Assembly: GCF_000512915.1 (NCBI RefSeq)
Contig: NZ_CP007034.1
Span: 1,364,001 to 1,428,000 of the forward strand
Length of the DNA: 64,000 nt
Direction: 5' to 3'
Origin: Barnesiella viscericola DSM 18177
Lineage (GTDB): Bacteria; Bacteroidota; Bacteroidia; Bacteroidales; Barnesiellaceae
A program made the translations under genes and the position numbers. How positions within the stretch are numbered: position 1 is the first letter of the stretch; each line of letters starts with the position of its first letter. Shown here in pieces: positions 53,648 to 63,236 of the stretch. A model generated the notes under the pieces. It made no database searches, was not told the origin of the DNA, and worked only from the letters and a program-made list of their open reading frames with translations.

Positions 53648-54628
53648 ATGTCGCAAATTAAATGTATAGGTATTTTGACTTCCGGAGGCGATGCTCCCGG
53701 AATGAATGCGGCCATTCGCGCGGTAACCCGTGCAGCCATCTACAACGGATTTGAGGTAAAAGGGATTTATCGGGGCTACAAAGGGCTCATCACCGGCGAG
53801 ATAGCACCGTTCAAAACACAAAACGTAAGTAACATCATACAGCAAGGCGGTACCATCTTGAAGACCGCCCGCTGCCAGGAATTCAAAACAGCCGAAGGCC
53901 GTAAGATTGCCTACGACACGCTGGTCAAAGAGAATATCGACGCTCTTGTCGTGATCGGTGGTGACGGTACCCTCACCGGTGCCCGCATCTTCGCAACCGA
54001 GTATAACTACCCCATTGTAGGTCTGCCCGGTACCATCGACAACGACCTCTACGGCACCGATACCACCATTGGCTACGACACCGCGCTTAACACCATCATG
54101 GAGGCCGTCGACAAGATTCGCGACACGGCCACCTCGCACGAGCGCCTCTTCTTCATCGAAGTCATGGGCCGCGATGCCGGATTCCTCGCCCTCAACGGTG
54201 CCATTGCCACCGGAGCCGAGGCCGCCATTATTCCCGAGATTTCGACCGAGGTCGACCAGCTCGAAGAACTGATCAAAAACGGATTCCGCAAATCGAAGAA
54301 CAGTAGTATCGTACTCGTGGCCGAAAGCCCCATCACCGGTGGAGCCATGCACCTGGCCGAACGCGTACAGAAAGAGTATCCGCAGTACGACGTGCGGGTA
54401 ACCATTCTGGGCCATATCCAGCGCGGCGGTTCACCCACGGCCCACGACCGTATCCTGGCCAGCCGCATGGGAGCTGCCGCCATCGACGCCCTGCTTGAAG
54501 ACCAACGCAACGTCATGATTGGTATCCGCAACAACGAAATCGAATACGTCCCCTTCAACAAGGCCATCAAGAACGACAAGCCCATCGACCGCGAGTTGCT
54601 CAACACCCTGCGCAAACTCTCGATTTAA
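53648..54628 (+). CDS. pfkA: ATP-dependent 6-phosphofructokinase
   Basis: Phosphorylates fructose 6-phosphate in glycolysis. The glycine-rich [18 protein letters not shown], the active-site GGDGTLTGA (Gly where PPi enzymes have Asp) and [20 protein letters not shown] indicate the ATP type. The length is 326 aa. The window also encodes the PPi-type enzyme at 27.0-28.7 kb. A terminator follows. Confidence 0.95.
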   Translation: MSQIKCIGILTSGGDAPGMNAAIRAVTRAAIYNGFEVKGIYRGYKGLITGEIAPFKTQNVSNIIQQGGTILKTARCQEFKTAEGRKIAYDTLVKENIDALVVIGGDGTLTGARIFATEYNYPIVGLPGTIDNDLYGTDTTIGYDTALNTIMEAVDKIRDTATSHERLFFIEVMGRDAGFLALNGAIATGAEAAIIPEISTEVDQLEELIKNGFRKSKNSSIVLVAESPITGGAMHLAERVQKEYPQYDVRVTILGHIQRGGSPTAHDRILASRMGAAAIDALLEDQRNVMIGIRNNEIEYVPFNKAIKNDKPIDRELLNTLRKLSI

Positions 54629-54692
54629 GAAGGAGAACAGAGAGAAGAGTTGTACCCCCATCGGGACAGTCCTCTCGAATCCACCGATATGA

Positions 54693-54732
54693 GTCCCGCC
54701 GGAAAAATCTCCGGCGGGTCTCTTCATTTTCA
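54693..54732 (+). terminator. Terminator of pfkA
   Basis: CCCGCCGGA and TCCGGCGGG pair around a short loop, followed by TCTCTTCATTTT. Confidence 0.7.
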
Positions 54733-54850
54733 GAGGGAGGCCAATTCAGCTTATCAAAATGGTATGACTTTATCGAATTATGGCACAAATACTTCGCGCC
54801 ATATTACCGACCTTTGCCATCGACAGCAGTTCCCTGTAAATCGACACATC

Positions 54851-55519
54851 ATGAGCCAGTGTATCAAATCGTTTATCCAGAATCTCAATATTGTCGTCGG
54901 GTGTACCATCGGGTGCAGTTACTGCTATGCCCGCAACAACTGCCGACGCTACCACATGACCCCCGATTTTTCCACCCCCGAGTACATGCCCCGCAAGTTG
55001 CGACGACTCGAAACCCCTCGTCCGCACACCCTCCTGCTCACCGGCATGAGCGATTTCTCCGACTGGCGCCCCGAATGGATTGCCGAGGTATTCGCCCACA
55101 TCGCCTGCAACCCGCAGCACACCTGCCTCTTCCTCACGAAACACCCCGAGCGTATAGACTTCCACACCACCCTCGACAACGTATGGATTGGAGTCACCGT
55201 CACCTGCGAAGCCGAAAAACAACGGTTGGACAAATTGCGCCGGCTCATCAGCGCCTGCCACTACTTCGTCACCTTCGAACCCTTGTTCGACGACCTCGGT
55301 AGCCTCGATTTAGAGGGTATCGACTGGGTGGTCATCGGTACCGAGACCGGTCGACGCAGAGGCAAGGTCACCGCTCACCCCCAGTGGGTAACCCGCATTA
55401 CCCAACAAGCCCAAGCCCGCAACATACCCGTATTCATGAAAGAAGAACTCGCCCCCATCATGGGCGAAGAACAGATGATACAAGAATTACCCCAACCCTT
55501 TATATTCCCAACCGTATGA
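54851..55519 (+). CDS. Radical SAM mobile pair protein A
   Basis: A 222-residue radical-SAM-type protein of the mobile-pair A family. The cluster motif is CTIGCSYC (C-x3-C-x2-C), with YCYARNNCRRYH behind it, and later LLTGMSDFSDWRPEW, FLTKHPERIDF and WVVIGTETGRRRGK. The enzyme would cleave SAM to start radical chemistry; the substrate is unknown. The ATG at 54851 is chosen; the frame extends 67 codons upstream. Its TGA overlaps the ATG of protein B (ATGA), so the two are coupled. Confidence 0.82.
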   Translation: MSQCIKSFIQNLNIVVGCTIGCSYCYARNNCRRYHMTPDFSTPEYMPRKLRRLETPRPHTLLLTGMSDFSDWRPEWIAEVFAHIACNPQHTCLFLTKHPERIDFHTTLDNVWIGVTVTCEAEKQRLDKLRRLISACHYFVTFEPLFDDLGSLDLEGIDWVVIGTETGRRRGKVTAHPQWVTRITQQAQARNIPVFMKEELAPIMGEEQMIQELPQPFIFPTV

Positions 55520-56400
55520 ATACAGAACCTGCCATTCAAGAAATCGACGTGCGCAGCATCATGACCCGGTCGACCCTCCCGGTCGGCGGCTATTCGGTCA
55601 ACCCCTACGTAGGCTGCACTCACGCCTGCCAGTATTGCTACGCCTCGTTCATGAAACGATTTACCAACCACCCCGAACCCTGGGGTACCTTCCTCGATGT
55701 CAAGAACTGGGAACCCATCAAGAACCCTCAAAAATACAACGGCAGCCGCATCGTCATCGGGTCGGTCACCGACGGCTACAACCCGCAGGAGGCCACCTTC
55801 AAACGCACCCGCCGCATTCTCGAAGAGCTGCAAGGCTGCGATGCCGAGGTCATGATCTGCACCAAGTCCGACCTGGTCTTGCGCGACCTCGACCTAATCA
55901 AACAATTCCCCAAAGCAACGGTCTCGTGGTCAATCAACACACTCGACGAGTCATTCCGGGCCGACATGGACCATGCCGCAAGCATCGCCCGGCGTATCGA
56001 AGCCATGCGGCAGACCTATGCCGCCGGCATACGCACCGTCTGCTTCATCTCACCCATCTTCCCCGGCATCACCGATGTAAAGGCCATCATCGAGCAGGTA
56101 AAAGAGTTCGCCGACCTCATCTGGCTCGAAAACCTCAACCTGCGCGGTCAGTTCAAGGGGCGCATCATGCGCTACATCGGCGAGAAATATCCCGCACTGC
56201 TCCCGCTGTACGAAGAGATTTACAACCACAAACGCCTCGACTACTGGAAAGGTCTCGAAGCCGACATCTCGCAATACGTCAGCCAGAAGGGATACCCCTA
56301 TCGCATCAACGACCTTCCCTACGGGCGCTCGCAACCAGGGAGGCCCGTCGTCGTCAACTACTTCTACCACGAGAAGATACGGCTCGACAAAAACAAATAG
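55516..56400 (+). CDS. Radical SAM mobile pair protein B
   Basis: A 294-residue radical SAM enzyme. Cluster motif CTHACQYC (C-x3-C-x2-C) lies within VNPYVGCTHACQYCYASFMK. The rest includes EPWGTFLDVKNWE and VIGSVTDGYNPQEATFK, and ends in a conserved WKGLEADI-type region. It is translationally coupled to protein A. In other genomes this pair moves as a unit, sometimes with a MarR regulator; no regulator gene is seen here. Substrate unknown. Confidence 0.85.
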   Translation: MNTEPAIQEIDVRSIMTRSTLPVGGYSVNPYVGCTHACQYCYASFMKRFTNHPEPWGTFLDVKNWEPIKNPQKYNGSRIVIGSVTDGYNPQEATFKRTRRILEELQGCDAEVMICTKSDLVLRDLDLIKQFPKATVSWSINTLDESFRADMDHAASIARRIEAMRQTYAAGIRTVCFISPIFPGITDVKAIIEQVKEFADLIWLENLNLRGQFKGRIMRYIGEKYPALLPLYEEIYNHKRLDYWKGLEADISQYVSQKGYPYRINDLPYGRSQPGRPVVVNYFYHEKIRLDKNK

Positions 56401-56541
56401 AGAAACTTTCTCCTCCCCATATCCCTTTGACCGAGGTACACATACCTTTTGGCAAAGGGATTTGCGACATGCGACGACAGAATAGCCCGCGAACCGCTCG
56501 GCAAAATGCAGATTTTATTTGCATTTAAAATCGACTTACGT

Positions 56542-56549
56542 TATCTTTG
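56542..56549 (+). promoter_or_regulatory. -7 box of the Rel/Spo gene
   Basis: TATCTTTG, 22 bp before the ATG at 56571. It also covers a TTG at 56547 that would otherwise look like an upstream start. Confidence 0.65.
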
Positions 56550-56570
56550 TCTATCTTAGATTTCAAAGTT

Positions 56571-58811
56571 ATGGAACCGTCGGACCAAGCATACACCAAC
56601 GAAGAGCAACTCATCGAAGACAAATTTCAGGAACTGCTCAACGGGTATCTCAACTCAAACCACCGCAAGAAAGTAGAGATCATCGAGCGTGCATTCAAAT
56701 TTGCCAAAGAGGCCCACAAGGGCATACGCCGTCGTTCGGGCGAACCCTACATACTCCACCCCATCGCCGTGGCCCGCATCGTGAGTCAGGAGATAGGGCT
56801 GGGCTCCACCTCGATATGCGCCGCGCTGCTCCACGATGTAGTCGAGGACACCGAGTACACCGTCGAGGACATCGAAAACCACTTCGGCAAGAAGATAGCC
56901 TCGATTGTCGACGGACTGACCAAAATTTCGGGCGGTATCTTCGGCGACCAGGCCTCGGCCCAGGCCGAGAACTTCCGGCGGCTGCTGCTCACCATGTCGG
57001 AGGATATCCGGGTCATTCTCATCAAGATGGCCGACCGCCTGCACAACATGCGCACCCTCGGCTCCATGCTCCCCAGCAAGCAGTACAAGATTGCGGGCGA
57101 GACACTCTACATCTACGCCCCCCTGGCTCACCGGCTGGGACTCTTTGCCATCAAGACCGAACTCGAAGACCTCGCCTTCAAATACGAACACCCCGACGCC
57201 TACAACCAAATCAAACAGAAGATTGCCGAGACCGAAGAATCGCGCCAGCAAATCTACAACAACTTTGCCAAGCCCATTGTGGCCAAACTTAAAGAGTTGG
57301 GCTTCGATTTCGAGATGAAGGCCCGCGTCAAATCCATCTACTCCATCTGGAACAAAATGGAAGCCAAGCACATACCCTTTGAGGAGGTGTACGACCTCTA
57401 CGCCGTGCGCATCATCTTCAAATGCCCCAACGAAGCCGACGAGAAGAAAGAGTGCTGGACCATCTACTCGGTCATCACCGACATCTACAAGCTACACCCC
57501 GAGCGTACCCGCGACTGGGTGAGCCGCCCCAAGGCCAACGGCTACAAAGCCCTGCACCTCACCGTCATGGGCCCCGACGGCAACTGGATCGAGGTGCAGA
57601 TACGGAGCGAAAAGATGGACGAAATCGCCGAGCGCGGTTTTGCCGCCCACTGGAAATACAAGGTGGGCAACTCCGACGAAGAATCGGAACTCGACATCTG
57701 GTTAAAAACCATCAAGGACATTCTCGAACACCCCGAGCCCAATGCCATCGACTTTCTCGATACCATCAAGCTCAACCTGTTCAGCACCGAGATTTTCGTC
57801 TTCACCCCCAAGGGCGAACTCATCACCCTGCCCAAAGATGCCACCGCCCTCGACCTGGCCTTCACCCTGCACTCCGACCTGGGATTCCACTGCATCGCAG
57901 CCAAGGTGAACCATCGGTTGGTACCCCTGAGCCAGAAACTGCAAAGCGGCGACCAGGTAGAAATCCTCACCTCCAAGTCGCAGACGCCCAAGGAGGAGTG
58001 GCTCAACCTCGTCACCACTGCCAAGGCCCGCAGCCGACTCATGACCGCCCTGCGCAAAGACCGGCGCAAAATCATCGCCAAGGGCGAAACCCAGTTCAAG
58101 GAGTACCTCGCAAACAACCATCTCGACTACAGCAATGAGCTGGTAACCAAGATTGTGAGCGCCCTGGGTCTGCAAAACCGGGAGGACCTCTTCTTCAAAA
58201 TCGGAAACGAAGAGATTACCCCCAACGAAAACATCAAGAAAATCATTAAAGGGAAAAGTGTCAATCCCTTCATGCGATATCTCAAACTCTCGTTCGGCAA
58301 CAACAGCAAGAACGAGCCGGCCAAGACCCAACAGCCCCAACACCCCACCATCGACCGCAAGCAGACCTACATCTTGCGCGATGTAAACGGTGTGAAGAAC
58401 TACAAGGTGGCCGACTGCTGCTGCCCCATACCCGGCGACGACGTGCTGGGCTATGTCGAGGACGACGAAACCGTTGTCGTGCACAAGCGCGAATGCCCCG
58501 TGGCCATGCGCCTGAAATCGAGCTTCGGGCCCCGACTGGTCTCGACCCAGTGGGAGGCGAGCAAGTCGCTCTCCTTCCCCGCCAAAATCGAGATACAGGG
58601 TATCGACCGCATGGGCATTCTCAACGAGATTACCCGGGTCATCTCCAACGAACTGATGCTCGACATGCGCGGCCTCACCATACAGGCCAACGAAGGCGTA
58701 TTCGACGGCACGGTCAACATCATGGTGCACGACACCCAGGTGGTCGAATCGCTCTGTAACAAATTACGAAAAATAAAAGGCGTGCAGAAAGCGGCACGCT
58801 GCAAAGAATAA
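56571..58811 (+). CDS. Bifunctional (p)ppGpp synthase/hydrolase (Rel/Spo)
   Basis: Makes and degrades (p)ppGpp in the stringent response. Domains: HD hydrolase (about 30-190; LLHDVVEDTEYT with His-Asp), synthetase (about 240-370; KARVKSIYSIWNKM and GYKALHLTVMGP), TGS (about 405-465) and C-terminal zinc-finger-like and ACT regions (about 560-746, including CCCPIPGDDVLG). Both catalytic halves look intact. Start 56571 follows the promoter box. The 7TM-HD gene follows by 12 bp. Confidence 0.93.
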   Translation: MEPSDQAYTNEEQLIEDKFQELLNGYLNSNHRKKVEIIERAFKFAKEAHKGIRRRSGEPYILHPIAVARIVSQEIGLGSTSICAALLHDVVEDTEYTVEDIENHFGKKIASIVDGLTKISGGIFGDQASAQAENFRRLLLTMSEDIRVILIKMADRLHNMRTLGSMLPSKQYKIAGETLYIYAPLAHRLGLFAIKTELEDLAFKYEHPDAYNQIKQKIAETEESRQQIYNNFAKPIVAKLKELGFDFEMKARVKSIYSIWNKMEAKHIPFEEVYDLYAVRIIFKCPNEADEKKECWTIYSVITDIYKLHPERTRDWVSRPKANGYKALHLTVMGPDGNWIEVQIRSEKMDEIAERGFAAHWKYKVGNSDEESELDIWLKTIKDILEHPEPNAIDFLDTIKLNLFSTEIFVFTPKGELITLPKDATALDLAFTLHSDLGFHCIAAKVNHRLVPLSQKLQSGDQVEILTSKSQTPKEEWLNLVTTAKARSRLMTALRKDRRKIIAKGETQFKEYLANNHLDYSNELVTKIVSALGLQNREDLFFKIGNEEITPNENIKKIIKGKSVNPFMRYLKLSFGNNSKNEPAKTQQPQHPTIDRKQTYILRDVNGVKNYKVADCCCPIPGDDVLGYVEDDETVVVHKRECPVAMRLKSSFGPRLVSTQWEASKSLSFPAKIEIQGIDRMGILNEITRVISNELMLDMRGLTIQANEGVFDGTVNIMVHDTQVVESLCNKLRKIKGVQKAARCKE

Positions 58812-58823
58812 CCCCATAAAGTC

Positions 58824-60932
58824 ATGGATCAAACCCGCATACAGAAAATCCTGTCCAGCAAACGAGTCCTGCAATTTCTCTTTTTCATAGCCGCGGTGGC
58901 CCTGGTTACCTATTTCTTCCCCGGCGAAGGAAAATTCCGCTACACCTTCCAGGAGGGTAAACCGTGGAAATACGGACTGCTCACCGCACCTTTCGACTTC
59001 CCCATCTACAAGGACGAAGCCGTCATTCAACAAGAGAAAGACAGCATCATGCTGGGCTTCCAGCCGGTATTCTCATTCAACAACACGGTGGGGACCAAAT
59101 CCACAACCGACTTCGAAAAATCGCTCGGCAGCCACCCCAACCTGTCCATATCCCCCTCGTTGCGCAAAAATCTGGTCGAGGCTCTGCGCGACACCTACCG
59201 CAAAGGAATCGTCTCGTCCGACGACTATACCCGTCTGCAAACGGGCAAGTTCAAGGAGATACGCATCGTCGAGAACAACGTGGCCCGCGAAATGCCCGTG
59301 GCCGACCTGCAATCGCCCCGCGAAGCCTATGAAAACATCATCAACCGCTTCCCCGACGCCTACACCCACCACGTGCTGCAAAACTGCAACCTCAACGACT
59401 ATCTCAACACCAACGTCACCTTCGACAGCATCACCACCGACCGCCTCAAAGACAACCTGCTGCAACGCATTGCCCTCTCCGACGGCATCGTGCAAGCCGG
59501 CGAACGCATCGTCGACCGGGGCGAAATCGTCACCCCGCAAACCTACCGCATACTCAAATCGCTCGAATCCGTCTCGCTCAAAAAGAGTACCGTCAACGAC
59601 CACCGGGGCTACACCGTCATCGGGCAGATTATCGTCTTCACCTGCCTCTTTGCCTTCTTCTACCTGTTCCTGGCCCTCTTCCGTCCGCAGACCTTCAACG
59701 AAATGCGCACCCTCGGCTTCATCATGATGCTCATCGTGGGACTCTCGCTCATCGCCTTTTTCTTCTCCGAAGTACGCGTACAAGGCATCTACCTCGTGCC
59801 CTTTGCCATCATACCCATCATAGTCGTCACCTTCTTCGATTCGCGCACGGCCCTCTACGTACACCTCATCACCGTACTCATCTGTGCCTTCACCGCCCCC
59901 TTTGCGCTCGAATTCATCTTCCTGCAACTCATCGTGGGCATGACCGCCATCGACAGCCTCAGCGACCTCTCCCGCCGGTCGCAACTCATGCGCTGCGCCG
60001 TACTCGTCTTCTTCGCCTACTGCTTCGCCTACATAGGGTATACGCTGCTCTCCGAGGGCGACTTGTCGAAACTCAACTACAACATGTTCATCTACTTCGG
60101 CATCAACTGCGTGTTCCTGCTCTTTGCCTACCTGCTCATCTACATCTTCGAGAAGAGCTTCGGATTCATCTCCACCGTCACGCTGGTCGAACTCTCCGAT
60201 GTGAACAACCCCATACTGCGCCAGCTCTCCGAGGAGTGTCCCGGCACCTTCCAGCATTCGCTGCAAATCTCCAACCTCGCCGCCGAAGCAGCCAACAAGA
60301 TTGGAGCCAAAGCCCAACTGGTACGTACCGGCGCCCTCTACCACGACATCGGCAAGCTGAAAAATCCCGCCTTCTTCACCGAAAACCAGTCGGGATTCAA
60401 CCCACACACCCCCCTCTCGTTCGAGCAGAGTGCCCAGATTGTCATCTCGCACGTCAACGACGGATTGAAAATGGCCGATAAACACCGCCTGCCCCAAGCC
60501 ATCAAAGACTTCATCGCCACCCACCACGGCAAGGGAAAGGCCAAGTTCTTCTACAACTCCTATCGCAACAAATACCCTGACCGCCCCGTCGACGAGTCGA
60601 AATTCACCTATCCCGGCCCCAACCCCTTCACCAAGGAGACCGGTATTCTCATGATGGCCGATGCCGTCGAAGCCGCCTCGCGCAGCCTCAAAGAGTACAC
60701 CAACGAGAGCATCTCGCAACTCGTCAACCGCATCATCGACTCACAAATTGCCGACGGCCTGCTGCGCGACACCCCCCTCAGCTTCCGCGATGTCGAGACC
60801 ATCAAGGCCACCTTTATCGAGAAGCTCAAAACCATCTACCACACCCGCATCAGCTATCCCGAACTCAACAAGAGCGAGAAGCCCCGCGAGGAGAAAGCGC
60901 CCGAGACACCGGCACAAACGACTGGTATTTAA
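58824..60932 (+). CDS. 7TM-HD (PgpH/YqfF type) cyclic-di-AMP phosphodiesterase-like protein
   Basis: An inner-membrane protein of 702 residues. An N-terminal extracytoplasmic 7TMR-HDED region (about 45-270), seven membrane helices (about 270-470) and a C-terminal HD domain (about 485-670) are seen. The HD motif is in FQHSLQISNLAAEAANKIGA and ALYHDIGKLKNP, with His-Asp metal ligands. Family members hydrolyse c-di-AMP. It follows the Rel/Spo gene in the same direction. Convergent with the AT-rich restriction operon. Confidence 0.9.
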   Translation: MDQTRIQKILSSKRVLQFLFFIAAVALVTYFFPGEGKFRYTFQEGKPWKYGLLTAPFDFPIYKDEAVIQQEKDSIMLGFQPVFSFNNTVGTKSTTDFEKSLGSHPNLSISPSLRKNLVEALRDTYRKGIVSSDDYTRLQTGKFKEIRIVENNVAREMPVADLQSPREAYENIINRFPDAYTHHVLQNCNLNDYLNTNVTFDSITTDRLKDNLLQRIALSDGIVQAGERIVDRGEIVTPQTYRILKSLESVSLKKSTVNDHRGYTVIGQIIVFTCLFAFFYLFLALFRPQTFNEMRTLGFIMMLIVGLSLIAFFFSEVRVQGIYLVPFAIIPIIVVTFFDSRTALYVHLITVLICAFTAPFALEFIFLQLIVGMTAIDSLSDLSRRSQLMRCAVLVFFAYCFAYIGYTLLSEGDLSKLNYNMFIYFGINCVFLLFAYLLIYIFEKSFGFISTVTLVELSDVNNPILRQLSEECPGTFQHSLQISNLAAEAANKIGAKAQLVRTGALYHDIGKLKNPAFFTENQSGFNPHTPLSFEQSAQIVISHVNDGLKMADKHRLPQAIKDFIATHHGKGKAKFFYNSYRNKYPDRPVDESKFTYPGPNPFTKETGILMMADAVEAASRSLKEYTNESISQLVNRIIDSQIADGLLRDTPLSFRDVETIKATFIEKLKTIYHTRISYPELNKSEKPREEKAPETPAQTTGI

Positions 60933-60955
60933 ATATTAGATTAAGTGGAATTATA

Positions 60956-61687
60956 TTACAAAGCCATGATTGTATGATAGACTTTATCTATAAAGCTCTC
61001 ATAATCATTTAGTATAACACCATTCCCAAAATGATTATAATCATGTTCTGTCAACGACAGAGATGGATTCAATGATTTATAATAATCCATATATTGTTCA
61101 CTATTCCTTAAATCATCATTTTCAGGAATATGCACAATATAGATCAAGGTTTTATTGGGTGTATGAAAATAGATTTCCGAATTATCCCTCGAAAGAATTA
61201 CATACTTTTCCGCATTATGTTCCGTAAAAGATTCCCATTTATGAAGTTCTCCCGAACGTTTATAATACGGGAGCTTATCTAGAATAATAAAAATCTGGAA
61301 ATAAGGGCAATTACCGCTTCGTATATTAGCCGTTTCCCCCAACATATTTTCAAAATAATTATTCGAGTTTTGAGAATAATTCTGCATCACAAACTTAACC
61401 GATAAACCGGCAACGGCAATATTCCCTTTTTTTACTGTTATATCCACTGCTTTATCGATATAACGACCTTTTATTTTTACTTCTTTTCCTTCTTTATATC
61501 CTTGAGAAAAAACGACATAATCTGAACCCAATCTCTCAGCTAAATCTTGTGCAATAGCCCCGTGCAGAGGTTTAAGTTTGGCCGTACTCCTAGATGTTCC
61601 CGATTCCAGGAACTCTCTAAATGAATTAGACAATACTCTTAAAAAGGTCGAGTTGTCGAGAGGGAATGTTATTATCTCTTCTTGCAT
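60956..61687 (-). CDS. Putative restriction endonuclease (type II, AT-rich operon)
   Basis: A 243-residue candidate restriction enzyme, judged from its overlap with a methyltransferase. A possible PD-(D/E)xK core is IDKAVDITVKKGNIAVAGLS with the following VKFV: Asp82, then Ser96-Val97-Lys98, so the usual Asp/Glu is Ser, a variant. Next is NYFENMLGETANIRSG. The recognition sequence cannot be read. It overlaps the methyltransferase by 62 bp. Base content is far more AT-rich than neighbours, suggesting transfer. Confidence 0.65.
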   Translation of the reverse strand: MQEEIITFPLDNSTFLRVLSNSFREFLESGTSRSTAKLKPLHGAIAQDLAERLGSDYVVFSQGYKEGKEVKIKGRYIDKAVDITVKKGNIAVAGLSVKFVMQNYSQNSNNYFENMLGETANIRSGNCPYFQIFIILDKLPYYKRSGELHKWESFTEHNAEKYVILSRDNSEIYFHTPNKTLIYIVHIPENDDLRNSEQYMDYYKSLNPSLSLTEHDYNHFGNGVILNDYESFIDKVYHTIMAL

Positions 61688-63110
61688 AGTCTAAATTTAT
61701 TTTATAATTTATATACAGTTCTATATCCTTTGAATTAAAGGTATAATATCCCCCGTTCTTATAATTTTTAAGAAGTGATATATAGCGAATAAACTCTTCA
61801 TTCCGTATTATTTTCTCCAGTTGAGTATATGAAATGTGTTCATTCGGGAGAATATATAAGCCGCTGTATACCCCGCTTCCCGGGGGTACTTCGGTCAATT
61901 TTATACTATTAATATCTTTAATGCAAGTATTTATCGCGTACTTTTCTTTGCAAACATCTTTCAAGGCCTGAGCTCTACCATATAGGAACCAACCTGGTGT
62001 CTCCTCCTTTTTTCTCCCTTTCAATAACTTTTCTGCATTGTTGTCCAAATACGCACACACATTCTTGTCTGATGATATCTGTTCATAGGATAAAGGATTT
62101 CCTTCTTTATCGTATGGGAAAAAAGCACGAGACCATTTTCCTGTTGATGCTTTTACAACAGGTATAGTATACTTGTCAAAAGGAATATTTCCTATAAATA
62201 TTTCATCATACAATGTAGCAAAACCATTCTTTACTCGAATATACTGTTTTACATTTGAGTATCTAATACGCTTCAACAAATCCAACTCTTTTCTATTAGA
62301 GAAATAGAATTTATTCCGGATATTAATCTCATCGTATGATAAGAAGTCAATACAACAGATATGATTCTTTTGTGAATCATATACATCATATTCAATCCGA
62401 TTATTATTTTCTCTTTTCTCAAAGCGGGAAATCATGGTATAAGTAGTAGCTTTGAATGGTTGGAAATGTCCTAAATCCACAACTCCAGTCAAATACTTAT
62501 TATAAATAATTTCATTTCGCATATTTTCTCCCGCCAAACTATTCAACCAAGAACTCGGTGTAATATAACATAAAGTTCCCCCAGCAGCCAACATGCGAAA
62601 ACCCAATTCAAAAAATACCAGGAACAAATCGGTCATTCCCCCACTCGCAAACGTAAATCTCTTCACGTCAATGTAATCAGACTCCAAATTATGAACCCTC
62701 ACATAAGGAGGATTTCCCACTACGAAGTCCATCTTACCATCATACTTTCTCTCTTTTAAGGCATTACCTCTAACAATATCCCAAGCAACATCGGTAATCC
62801 CAAACTGAGAAGATATATGATTTAAATTTTCGATACACTTACCGTAAATCTCCGAATCAATTTCTATTCCATGGATATACTCTTGCAATTCTTTTTTCAG
62901 TAACTGAGTTTCATTACTGTATTTTAGAAAAGTTCGACAATAACGCAGAACAATTTCACACAAAAACGCGCCATCTCCACAGCTATTATCAATGATATGT
63001 TTCCTTAATATGTAAGGAGATTCCACATAGCCACAATAATCTAATATGCTTATGACTAAATAACCAGGAGTAAAAACTTGACCGTTATGTTTTATTTGTC
63101 TACTTCCCAT
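61626..63110 (-). CDS. N6-adenine DNA methyltransferase (type II, TaqI/Eco57I-like)
   Basis: A 494-residue SAM-dependent DNA methyltransferase. Motif I (SAM binding) is DNSCGDGAFL at 41-50; motif IV (catalytic) is NPPYV at 133-137. A C-terminal target-recognition region follows (about 250-490). It protects host DNA from the partner endonuclease. Its upstream TATCTTTG box (63118-63125) lies within 8 bp of the ATG, so the message is almost leaderless. AT-rich composition marks it as acquired. Confidence 0.88.
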   Translation of the reverse strand: MGSRQIKHNGQVFTPGYLVISILDYCGYVESPYILRKHIIDNSCGDGAFLCEIVLRYCRTFLKYSNETQLLKKELQEYIHGIEIDSEIYGKCIENLNHISSQFGITDVAWDIVRGNALKERKYDGKMDFVVGNPPYVRVHNLESDYIDVKRFTFASGGMTDLFLVFFELGFRMLAAGGTLCYITPSSWLNSLAGENMRNEIIYNKYLTGVVDLGHFQPFKATTYTMISRFEKRENNNRIEYDVYDSQKNHICCIDFLSYDEINIRNKFYFSNRKELDLLKRIRYSNVKQYIRVKNGFATLYDEIFIGNIPFDKYTIPVVKASTGKWSRAFFPYDKEGNPLSYEQISSDKNVCAYLDNNAEKLLKGRKKEETPGWFLYGRAQALKDVCKEKYAINTCIKDINSIKLTEVPPGSGVYSGLYILPNEHISYTQLEKIIRNEEFIRYISLLKNYKNGGYYTFNSKDIELYINYKINLDYARRDNNIPSRQLDLFKSIV

Positions 63111-63117
63111 GATAAGA

Positions 63118-63125
63118 CAAAGATA
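63118..63125 (-). promoter_or_regulatory. -7 box of the restriction-modification operon
   Basis: TATCTTTG on the minus strand, exact TAnnTTTG, 7 bp before the start codon. Confidence 0.65.
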
Positions 63126-63236
63126 GTATATTTTCTTTTCCTTTAAAGGCTTCTTTATCCCAAAAATCTACCTTTTATTACCCTGCCATAAAGCTGGGGC
63201 AAACACCTGTTTTCTTTGCAGAAAATTGGAAGAGTC

